In this document: positions 49,901-54,355 of the stretch, piece by piece
How the letters are laid out: every line of letters begins with the position of its first letter
Position numbering within the stretch: the first letter of the stretch is position 1
Assembly: GCA_942159475.1 (NCBI GenBank)
Contig: OW804094.1
Location: forward strand, 127,396,755-127,460,754
Direction: 5' to 3'
Source of the DNA: Sthenelais limicola
Lineage: Eukaryota > Annelida > Polychaeta > Phyllodocida > Sigalionidae
Length of the DNA stretch: 64,000 nt
Program-made: the position numbers and the translations under genes
The notes under the pieces: model-generated
Seen by the model: the letters and a program-made list of their open reading frames with translations, nothing else
Databases searched by the model: none
What the model was told of the DNA's origin: nothing

Positions 49901-50468
49901 CTATTATCATTGGTCCTAAATGTCCTTTGTGTTTTTTTTCTGTTACATACACTGGCCGCTAATGTCAAGTTCATACTACATAGGCTTTCCTATGTGAACT
50001 GTTTCCTTTCTGCGATGTTGGTACAACTGAGTTCTATTATCAGACTTATCACTACTAATATGAATTTATGAAATACTGCTACCGTACTATCAAGGTAATA
50101 CAATGATCATAATTCCCTCGTTCGAACAAAAAATGCTTGTATAGTTTTAATTTTAAATAAGTTTAAACCATTCCAGGTTTTTGTTTTCAACCTATTGTCT
50201 TTATTGATATTTTAAATTCTCTCAGAACATTACTTTTTCCACATACCTAGATGGGGGTCATATAAGCCACCATATGTAGGGTGTAAAAAGGAATCGAGTG
50301 ACACTGGATTAGTGATCTCCTTGACGCTGAGTTTCCTTATTTCATCCGAGGAGTAGAGGGAGAAGTTAACACCGCCCAGCAGGTGGGCAGGGATGTCTAG
50401 ATCCTTCATAATGGCTGTGCTGTAGAACCTCTAAATACTTCGTAATTCCAAATGGGGAGGAATAGTCA
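22868..50468 (-). CDS. POLR1A: POLR1A gene model: RNA polymerase I largest subunit (32 coding exons, 3' end missing)
   Basis: Encodes RPA1 (A190), the catalytic core of RNA polymerase I, which transcribes the large rRNA precursor in the nucleolus. Joining the exons listed below gives about 1647 codons in one frame, with every intron bounded by GT/AG and all phases compatible. Seen directly: clamp zinc ligands C63, C66, C73, H76, C103 and C106; a second pair C210/C213; the [10 protein letters not shown] block; the [10 protein letters not shown] loop with the three metal-binding Asp near 618, 620 and 622; the bridge helix across exons 19-20; an HMG-like domain in exon 22; the trigger loop with His near 1268; an acidic insert in exons 28-29. 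The family is about 1700-1750 residues long, so 70-100 C-terminal residues are lacking. The start Met has an in-frame TAG eight codons upstream. An AG acceptor at 50469 implies a noncoding first exon further upstream. Confidence 0.96.
23533..23694 (-). CDS. POLR1A: POLR1A exon 31
   Basis: Residues about 1557-1610, phase 0. Contains [16 protein letters not shown] and the EGVNL motif of the cleft/jaw C-terminal part, aligned in order with the animal family. Acceptor TTTACAG, donor GTAAAA. Confidence 0.95.
23735..24110. repeat. Possible dispersed repeat rich in CATGAC/ATGACTT words
   Basis: Starts CAGGGTTCCCACCG and contains ATGACTTGTCAGGCCTGGAAAATC and CACGACTTTTCATGACC. A comparable word set (CATTTCATGAAAAT, ACATGACTTTTCCCAGGC) occurs at about 31740-32030. 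The similarity is loose; it could be an old transposon family. Confidence 0.3.
24111..25540. other. POLR1A intron, AT-rich, no gene
   Basis: Intronic sequence between exons 31 and 30. It includes a near-palindrome GTTTAATTTTTAAATTAAAC at about 25028. No RNA or exon recognised. Confidence 0.45.
25545..25670 (-). mobile_element. tRNA-derived SINE-like element, copy 3 (partial)
   Basis: On the minus strand the head contains GTTGTGGGTTCGAACCCC (a near-perfect B-box), then GTGTGATATTTCTCC, TGCTTGCTGACTCGG and TTATCAGGCCAGCC, paralleling 3190-3320. The body seen in copies 1 and 2 is missing. It ends about 20 bp from POLR1A exon 30 and lies in the same orientation as the gene. Confidence 0.6.
25650..25730 (-). 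CDS. POLR1A: POLR1A exon 30
   Basis: Residues about 1530-1556, phase 0. The [13 protein letters not shown] segment corresponds to the conserved YDTEESLWCQVT of animal RPA1 after the acidic insert. Acceptor TTGCAG, donor GTAAGT. The SINE head runs up to or into its 3' edge. Confidence 0.93.
25947..26083 (-). CDS. POLR1A: POLR1A exon 29
   Basis: Residues about 1484-1529. Acidic then basic: [13 protein letters not shown] followed by [17 protein letters not shown]. It enters in phase 1 and leaves in phase 0 at CAT before GTAAGT. Low sequence conservation is usual here; the call rests on phase, splice sites and position. Confidence 0.88.
26187..26428 (-). CDS. POLR1A: POLR1A exon 28 (acidic insert)
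   Basis: Residues about 1403-1483. Charged, low-complexity tail of the jaw insert with long Glu runs ([20 protein letters not shown]), matching the acidic region at this place in human RPA1. It enters in phase 2, completing a Ser codon, and leaves in phase 1 before GTACAG. Family knowledge: this jaw loop can contact the DNA cleft in the inactive enzyme. Confidence 0.9.
27494..27507 (+). repeat. 14-G homopolymer
   Basis: Uninterrupted G-run inside the large POLR1A intron; the flanking proline-rich ORFs are artefacts. Confidence 0.85.
27590..28260. promoter_or_regulatory. Candidate intronic enhancer block 14
   Basis: GC-rich, noncoding island: GGCGGCAATGGGATAAAGC (Otx-like GGATAA), CCAGCATTCAATGGG, GGTCACATCTGATAGATCC, CCCAAAATGGCTAAATAATG and CGTATAATGAAAG. 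Overlapping minus ORFs (27793-28008 and 28005-28238) resemble no family. Confidence 0.38.
28480..28800. promoter_or_regulatory. Candidate intronic enhancer block 15
   Basis: Contains CATGTTTTATCAGCGCGGG, CGCCCTGATTGGTCAC (CCAAT-like), CACCATTGGTGACATTGGCG (tandem ATTGG) and CACGGCCCATGCCCC. Noncoding by appearance. Confidence 0.3.
28900..30060. other. Intronic AT-rich sequence
   Basis: No exon, RNA or repeat array seen. Confidence 0.4.
30240..30745. promoter_or_regulatory. Candidate intronic enhancer block 16
   Basis: The densest intronic block. It begins with GGGGGTAAATCCCCCG (an inverted repeat around TAAAT) and holds TCCATAAACCCTTTATAAACGC (adjacent Hox/Cdx-type words), GGGCCATCAAATGG, TGATAACGGCGGCAATCACGCC, CTTATTTATGC, TCCTAATGAATGG and GGGCTAATGATGTGTTTACATGG (homeobox plus Fox-like). 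Confidence 0.45.
30940..31160. promoter_or_regulatory. Candidate intronic enhancer block 17
   Basis: GC-rich stretch with CACGAACGCGTCGCATG, CACACGTTGCCCGCACGTGG (paired ACGTG cores) and ACTTTTATAGGC. The ORF at 30897-31157 has no family match. Confidence 0.3.
31240..31560. promoter_or_regulatory. Candidate intronic enhancer block 18
   Basis: Mixed-composition block with CATTCCATTCGTGAC, ATCATTTTGGCCCC and ATGATCAGGTCGTTATCGAG. Weaker than its neighbours. Confidence 0.22.
32818..32985 (-). CDS. POLR1A: POLR1A exon 27
   Basis: Residues about 1347-1402. [18 protein letters not shown] and [13 protein letters not shown] match the jaw segment (LRFQFLPHAYY, ILRFMETRFF in human). Enters and leaves in phase 2. 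Donor GTTAGT opens the 6.4-kb intron. Confidence 0.95.
33258..33313 (-). CDS. POLR1A: POLR1A exon 26
   Basis: Residues about 1329-1346, a short lysine-rich exon ([18 protein letters not shown]) linking the trigger-loop exon to the jaw. Phase 0 in, phase 2 out at GTAAGT. It contains a T-run on the plus strand that is prone to sequencing error. Confidence 0.9.
33592..33816 (-). CDS. POLR1A: POLR1A exon 25 (trigger loop)
   Basis: Residues about 1254-1328, phase 0. Begins [20 protein letters not shown], the universally conserved trigger-loop block with the catalytic-assisting His near 1268, then [13 protein letters not shown]. Acceptor TATCTAG, donor GTATGT. Confidence 0.98.
34067..34198 (-). 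CDS. POLR1A: POLR1A exon 24
   Basis: Residues about 1210-1253, phase 0. Ends [12 protein letters not shown], directly before the trigger loop. [10 protein letters not shown] corresponds to the LDRLRTLLQLK helix of human RPA1. Confidence 0.97.
34516..34645 (-). CDS. POLR1A: POLR1A exon 23
   Basis: Residues about 1166-1209. CPDPVL and the [11 protein letters not shown] segment match CPDPSL and SETFETKVDDY of human RPA1. Phase 2 in, phase 0 out. Confidence 0.94.
34646..36927. other. POLR1A intron, AT-rich
   Basis: A 2.3-kb intron between exons 22 and 23. Short ORFs on both strands have no resemblance to known proteins. No repeat array seen. Confidence 0.5.
36928..37115 (-). CDS. POLR1A: POLR1A exon 22 (HMG-like dock)
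   Basis: Residues about 1104-1165. After a basic stretch ([11 protein letters not shown]) comes [35 protein letters not shown], with the Pro-Phe start and Trp spacing of an HMG box. Established knowledge: the human Pol I structure shows a metazoan-specific HMG-like docking domain at this place in RPA1. Here it is carried almost entirely by one exon. Phase 0 in, phase 2 out. Confidence 0.93.
37261..37425 (-). CDS. POLR1A: POLR1A exon 21
   Basis: Residues about 1049-1103, phase 0. [14 protein letters not shown] is nearly identical to the family block that follows the bridge helix, and it is followed by a charged linker leading to the HMG-like domain. Donor GTGAAT. Confidence 0.97.
38003..38131 (-). 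CDS. POLR1A: POLR1A exon 20 (bridge helix)
   Basis: Residues about 1006-1048, phase 0. [17 protein letters not shown] is the C-terminal half of the bridge helix, then CIIKHLEG and [10 protein letters not shown]. The exon boundary splits the bridge helix between GRE and GLV. Confidence 0.98.
39200..39400 (-). CDS. POLR1A: POLR1A exon 19
   Basis: Residues about 939-1005, phase 0. [18 protein letters not shown], then [18 protein letters not shown] and [11 protein letters not shown], which begins the bridge helix. The ORFs on the plus strand here are shadows. Confidence 0.98.
39835..39919 (-). CDS. POLR1A: POLR1A exon 18
   Basis: Residues about 910-938. [15 protein letters not shown] matches the [14 protein letters not shown] funnel motif. 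Phase 2 in, phase 0 out. Confidence 0.96.
40314..40522 (-). CDS. POLR1A: POLR1A exon 17
   Basis: Residues about 841-909. A charged, helical segment ([17 protein letters not shown] and [15 protein letters not shown]), equivalent to the variable funnel region of RPA1. Supported by splice sites, phase (0 in, 2 out) and a CGP motif shared with human. Confidence 0.92.
40738..40854 (-). CDS. POLR1A: POLR1A exon 16
   Basis: Residues about 802-840, phase 0. [14 protein letters not shown] and [14 protein letters not shown] align with [14 protein letters not shown] and GFTLGVEDILVKPK of human RPA1. Confidence 0.97.
41129..41299 (-). CDS. POLR1A: POLR1A exon 15
   Basis: Residues about 745-801, phase 0. 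[19 protein letters not shown] and YGLVHCCYE match the pore/funnel block of the family. Confidence 0.98.
41690..41773 (-). CDS. POLR1A: POLR1A exon 14
   Basis: Residues about 717-744, phase 0. [13 protein letters not shown] matches VVSTLLINIIPED of human RPA1. Donor GTAATT. Confidence 0.96.
42093..42201 (-). CDS. POLR1A: POLR1A exon 13
   Basis: Residues about 680-716. [20 protein letters not shown] and LWSGKQ match the family. Phase 2 in (completes an Arg codon), phase 0 out. Confidence 0.97.
42579..42693 (-). CDS. POLR1A: POLR1A exon 12
   Basis: Residues about 642-679. [20 protein letters not shown] is the block after the catalytic loop. Two donors are possible; the one at 42578 (GTCGGT) keeps the frame into exon 13, while the next gives a stop, which decides the boundary. 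Confidence 0.97.
43069..43207 (-). CDS. POLR1A: POLR1A exon 11 (catalytic aspartates)
   Basis: Residues about 596-641. Contains [17 protein letters not shown], the signature of all multisubunit RNA polymerases; the Asp residues near 618, 620 and 622 bind catalytic Mg. Phase 0 in, phase 1 out. Confidence 0.99.
43825..43908 (-). CDS. POLR1A: POLR1A exon 10
   Basis: Residues about 568-595, phase 0. [20 protein letters not shown], a near-invariant active-site block. Confidence 0.99.
44065..44160. mobile_element. Possible pogo-like MITE fragment
   Basis: TACAGTGGAGACCTGCTTAAG resembles a TA target followed by a pogo/Tigger-type terminal repeat (CAGTGGAGACC...). The sequence after it repeats the theme (AAGTGACCACCT, GGTCGGTTTATCGGG). 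No clear opposite end was found. Confidence 0.3.
44258..44381 (-). CDS. POLR1A: POLR1A exon 9
   Basis: Residues about 526-567. MVELEDG and [14 protein letters not shown] correspond to the MVINEDG and MTQREAVAKQLLT segments. Phase 2 in, phase 0 out. Confidence 0.95.
44727..44947 (-). CDS. POLR1A: POLR1A exon 8
   Basis: Residues about 453-525. [40 protein letters not shown] and [12 protein letters not shown], the clamp/rudder region. Phase 0 in, phase 2 out. Confidence 0.99.
45845..45988 (-). CDS. POLR1A: POLR1A exon 7
   Basis: Residues about 405-452, phase 0. [18 protein letters not shown] matches IRLQSHVNIVFDSEMDKL of human RPA1, ending PGVKQ before ILEKKEG. Confidence 0.97.
46498..46650 (-). 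CDS. POLR1A: POLR1A exon 6
   Basis: Residues about 354-404, phase 0. [14 protein letters not shown] parallels LGDQMFTNGQTVNL. The final residues (TPEEEM) precede a GTAAAC donor. Confidence 0.95.
47403..47697 (-). CDS. POLR1A: POLR1A exon 5
   Basis: Residues about 255-353. Opens with a basic/acidic linker ([25 protein letters not shown]), then [15 protein letters not shown] and the [16 protein letters not shown] block. Acceptor CCTAG at 47698. Phase 2 in, phase 0 out. Confidence 0.96.
47995..48244 (-). CDS. POLR1A: POLR1A exon 4 (second zinc pair)
   Basis: Residues about 172-254. [10 protein letters not shown] carries Cys 210 and 213, equivalent to KRCPHC in human. Ends in a basic helix ([16 protein letters not shown]). 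Phase 1 in, phase 2 out. Confidence 0.95.
48939..49161 (-). CDS. POLR1A: POLR1A exon 3
   Basis: Residues about 98-171. [15 protein letters not shown] supplies zinc ligands Cys 103 and 106, followed by a helical clamp-head segment. Phase 0 in, phase 1 out (GTTGGT donor). Confidence 0.96.
49406..49533 (-). CDS. POLR1A: POLR1A exon 2 (clamp zinc site)
   Basis: Residues about 55-97. [18 protein letters not shown] is the conserved C-x2-C-x6-C-x2-H clamp zinc motif, then [11 protein letters not shown]. Phase 1 in, phase 0 out. Confidence 0.98.
50247..50468 (-). CDS. POLR1A: POLR1A exon 1 (5'UTR end and start codon)
   Basis: Coding from the ATG at 50409 to 50247 (residues 1-54): [29 protein letters not shown] and GGLYDP match the RPA1 N-terminus. 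An in-frame TAG lies eight codons upstream of the ATG, so this is the start. Bases 50410-50468 look like 5'UTR, since TTCTATTTCAG precedes 50468 as an acceptor. The family start and this ATG agree. Confidence 0.95.
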
Positions 50469-50514
50469 CTGAAATAGAACAAATGTATATCTAAGTGAGG
50501 GTGGCAAAGGCAGG

Positions 50515-50900
50515 TTGAGCATAATGATAAGGTCACAGCAAGAAGCTACAAAAAATAGAACATATAACACACTACGAGCAAACTCATGGTCCCACAGAGT
50601 AGTTAATGGATGGAATTCCCTACCAGAACATGTTACATCAGCCCTAACTTCAACACATTTAAAAAGACTTGATACTTACTGGGAGGACCATCTATGGACA
50701 ATTGATTGGGAAGCAGAGTTAGGTCCTTTACCGTACCGTCCCGTCGCGCAAATAAATTTAATAAGTTCGCATTCTCAACTAAAGAGCCATTTACGATCTG
50801 GTCACACTCTCCTAAGTATTACACATTTAAACAGACGCCTCACTCCACAGTCACCAATTTTACTATTTTTATGCACTCTTTAACAGGACGGTACAACATC
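50515..50900 (+). mobile_element. LINE ORF2 C-terminal remnant
   Basis: The frame at 50515-50883 contains TYNTLRANSWSHRVVNGWNSLPEHV, the typical end of Jockey/CR1-type LINE reverse-transcriptase proteins (FF..R....WN.LP). No reverse-transcriptase core is present, so it is a 5'-truncated copy. It lies opposite to and just upstream of POLR1A coding exon 1, in the apparent 5'UTR intron. Confidence 0.75.
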
Positions 50901-51184
50901 AATTAAGAGTGTCTAGCTCTGACTCTGGAACTGGAAAGGATGATTGTATCTCCAAATCAATCTGGAGCTTACAATATTCATGATATATTATATAATTTAT
51001 GTTAAAATGTCAATGCAGGAAGATGTGCAGAGGAGGGGCAGCCATGCAGGCAAGGGGCGGTCTCCTCCAGTGCACAGTTGATTGAATCGTGAATAATCAT
51101 CAATTTCTAAAGTTCAAATCAACAAATTTTGTTCTTACTTTCAATACTACAATAGACTAATAAAAGTAATAAATTGACTAGTAA

Positions 51185-51290
51185 ACGGTCAGGGCGCTTT
51201 GATCCAAGGCCGGGGCGTTTGAGTCTGGGCGCTAGACGCTAGGGTCTGGGCGCTGTTACGATCCTGGGGCGCTTGGGTCCCGCCTCCCCT
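51185..51290 (+). repeat. GGGCG(C/T)TTG minisatellite-like tract
   Basis: Imperfect repeats of a 20- to 25-bp theme: AGGGCGCTTTGATCC, GGGGCGTTTGAGTC, TGGGCGCTAGACGC, TGGGCGCTGTTACG and GGGGCGCTTGGGTCC. Spacing is variable and GC is high. Confidence 0.65.
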
Positions 51291-51516
51291 AGTCCTACTC
51301 CCTAGTCCTAGGGTACGACTCAGGCCGTACGGACACCAGTGAAACCCCCATTATCGCTCAGTGAGAGGTTCATTCGTGCTGTCACAACTGATAGTACAGT
51401 AATGGACGAGGGAAAGGTTATCTAACGACGACCATAATGACTATAGTGATATACAAATTTTGTGAAATCAAGAAAAACGGACAAATAAGTTGAAATATAC
51501 AATAATGGGAACTCAC

Positions 51517-51565
51517 GTGTATCTTCGGCGTGGACCGAGCCATCACAACACATGTGATGAATTCA
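51517..51565 (-). promoter_or_regulatory. POLR1A: Candidate noncoding first exon/promoter side of POLR1A
   Basis: On the minus strand GGCTCGGTCCACGCC runs into GAAGATACAC before a strong donor GTGAGT (51516). This could pair with the acceptor at 50469 to give a spliced 5'UTR. The upstream end and start site are not visible. Confidence 0.3.
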
Positions 51566-51989
51566 GGTATCACCTTACTAAAGAATTAAATGATAGCAGA
51601 CATGGTGAAAATGAAATGGTGTCATAATTATGATTGCAATAAACAAACTTGGTGCTATTTTATGCTTAATAGAAGCCACAACTAAATATCTTATCTAAAG
51701 ACAAAATTTCGCAACTGTGGTAGATGCAAAACTTGCCGCTAGAGGCCAGCGTTTGCAGACCATGAGGTGGTAGAGACGCCATCTGGTGGTTTTGTATTTT
51801 TAAATCACAGAATTCCCTGGCGTCCTATGCTTCAATCAACGGTCCTATAATTCATTCAAAAAATATTACCAGAGCCTGTATGTAGGCTATAGCTCTGTTG
51901 TTATAAAGTCGGATATTCTACTTGAAAAAAGGGAAAAGCCCGAATTTCAAATTGAATAGTTAACATGTGAGTTGAGGAAAAGGAAACGC

Positions 51990-52400
51990 TTTGGAAATAT
52001 AGGGCCTAGGCCTACTCATAGGCCTAGATCTGATTATAGGCTAGGCCTAGGCCTAGGTAAAAAAAAATCGTTTCACCCCTGCTAACGTTAGTAGGCTTAT
52101 TTTCATTTGATATTTAAATAGCCTACCCCTACCCACCCAACCCCCAAATAAAAATGATTAAAAATATTTTTTTAAATGTAGGCTAGGTTTAAAAGAATAG
52201 GCTAATTTTTATTTTTAGCCTATATCGGTAATACCGGTAGCTAAGACAATAATTATGCTGACCGTGTAGGCCTATAATTTCAGAGCTACTATAGCCTACC
52301 GTATTACATGTAGCCTACATAGTAGACTTTATTATTTATTTTTTTTAAGATTCTTATTGCATACACTTTCAGGATTGCCCTGATATTCTCATGTAGTAGC
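51990..52400. repeat. TAGGCCTA / TAGCCTA motif cluster
   Basis: TAGGCCTA, AGGCCTAG, TAGGCTA and TAGCCTAC occur about fifteen times in 400 bp, densest at 52005-52060, where they are nearly contiguous and form overlapping palindromes. Further single copies occur up to 54000. The motif is not arranged as one fixed-period array. Confidence 0.8.
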
Positions 52401-52659
52401 CTACAATAGCAAAATTTAGGAAAAGTTTTATGATTCACAATGAAAGGACATATGATTTTAACCAGAATTTGTTTGTATTTTTAGATGTGCAATCGTTAAA
52501 TCTGAGGCCACTTGCAAACTGTTTTGCGGCTGTTAATGCAAGGTTGGTGAAGAAATAAATTTTAGCAAAAGGACAGTTATTTTCACACAGTAGTGGTTAT
52601 CACAATATTTGCAGTCATATTTTAGCAGTTTGTTAATATTAAATATTTGCAGATTTCTC

Positions 52660-52770
52660 TCATATAGCGGGAGATTTTCATACCATATCGGGAGATCGGG
52701 AGAATTAGTTAAAAGCCCCAAAACAGCGGGAGATCTCCCGCCATATCGGGAGATATGGAGCCTCGGCACT
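52660..52770. repeat. GGGAGAT direct and inverted repeat cluster
   Basis: CGGGAGAT occurs repeatedly. A perfect 16-bp palindrome GCGGGAGATCTCCCGC lies at 52726-52741, and CCATATCGGGAGAT occurs twice, about 60 bp apart. This looks like part of a dispersed repeat; I see no complete element. Confidence 0.6.
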
Positions 52771-52818
52771 GGTAGTATAACTGTGTCCTAAATTAGGCTA
52801 TGTTTAATTACTGTATGT

Positions 52819-52998
52819 CATCAAAGAGTAAGAAAAGGCGACCTTCTGGTCGCGTGTGCATACTTTTCCTGTACTACTTACACCCACCACGCGGGCCAAC
52901 CCGTACCACATCAAAGAGTAAGAAAAGGCGACCTTCTGGTCGCGTGTGCATACTTTTCCTGTACTACTTACACCCACCACGCGGGCCAACCCGTACCA
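52819..52998. repeat. Exact 90-bp tandem duplication
   Basis: Bases 52819-52908 are repeated without change at 52909-52998. Each copy holds a perfect hairpin word, GCGACC-TTCT-GGTCGC, and a CCCACCACGCGGGCC stretch. The identity means a very recent event, a mechanism keeping the copies the same, or an assembly artefact. Confidence 0.92.
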
Positions 52999-53199
52999 TC
53001 GTCAATGGGGCGTCACTGTTTTCAACGGGAGTAAATCTATAAGGGAGAGACGGCCTCCGCTCATCTGGTCACGTGACAGTGCATCCACACTTCTAGGAAC
53101 GAACTGATTTTGTGCAATTTTGAACAATTAATCATATATAATATTAAAATCCATATCATAGAATATATTCATAATGAACATGAGCAACATTTCCGCAAC

Positions 53200-54333
53200 A
53201 TTTATTGCCTTAAATCGACAGTAGGCTAATGCTGAGATTTCCCCCATTGTTTACTTTCACCAACGATCCTATAGCTACTTTCACCCCACTGCCGGGCAGT
53301 GGGCCGGTACTTGGGGGACTCTGGCCCTTGACGACCATAGCAACCAAGCTTAAAATCTCCAACTTTCCTCCTCGATTTCTTAAATTATACACAATTGTCG
53401 GAAAAACGGAACCAGCGACTGCAATGTATGAACAATACTTGATATATACATGTATGCTCATAGCATTTTGACCCGTTTATGTATGGTTTCAAAGGGGTTG
53501 AAAACAGGTATTTTAGCGTCAGCGTCTATGGAACTCAGCTGGTGTATTCACCCGCGTTTTTGCTGCCGATCGTAGCGCCACCTGTAAATACCCGGATTCT
53601 CGTCTCAAAGATTGGCCTAGGGGCCTAGGGACTCTCGTTGCTGTCAGACCAGTCACTGAGTCAGCACGCGGGGCTGAGGGTGCCCGAGGGTGATCGTGTA
53701 GAGGGGTAAAACAGGGTTAGAGATAACTCTGTTCATGTAGGCCTACCGGGTACGCCCATAATGTTTCAGTAGTGACTGCACTTTTACTTTGTGCTGGGAT
53801 GCAGACACTATACGGACGCCTGACCCATATGTGTCAGCCATAACCCGGAGGAAGCGGAACGCACCATAGATATAGGTTATCGGTGATGTGCGCTTGGGTA
53901 GCTTTGGGTTTTGGGTATCGGACTTTGGACCAACGTGGGATCACGCGTCAGGTACGAGTATAGGCCTACCTGTTCATCATGTTGTGATTTCACTTACTAC
54001 GGACTACTACGTCTACTACCGGCCGGCTAAGTACTGATTATCGCACAGACCGGTCGAGTGACGTATATATATCTTATATAATAGTATAGGCTAGAACGGG
54101 ACTTATGATATACGTCATGATCCTGAATTTATGATGACGAGTTGTTATTGTTTTTACCAGGGTTGTCTCGATTGAAATATCTCCGGTGACGCTGGGATAG
54201 ACTTGCTGAAAACACCATGCACGTTCCATAATTTCCCCTACACTCTGTTTGAGACCTACATTAATGGAATAATGCATCAAAGACGAAGGAAAGTACCGTA
54301 CTAAGTGACGGCACATAATTCAATCGAGTGGAA
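53200..54333. other. Intergenic region before the glycosyltransferase-like gene
   Basis: Moderately GC-rich, with CACTGCCGGGCAGTG near 53287, an X-box-like half-site in ACCATAGCAACC near 53335, and scattered TAGGCCTA words. It is a plausible promoter zone for the plus-strand gene. Short ORFs on both strands at 53210-53471 mirror each other and look noncoding. Confidence 0.4.
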
Positions 54334-54355
54334 ATGTCTTCCTTCCCAAGATCTC
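54334..54355 (+). CDS. DUF1647-like gene exon 1
   Basis: ATG followed by seven codons (MSSFPRS plus one base), then a consensus GTAAGT donor; in-frame TAA 15 bases upstream. The phase-1 end fits the TTTTAG acceptor at 54993. The tiny exon is inferred from splice logic and the lack of any Met in exon 2. Confidence 0.6.

Noticed and set aside
53210..53471. Mirror ORFs on both strands
   Set aside because: Near-equal open frames on both strands with no known motif suggest noncoding intergenic DNA.
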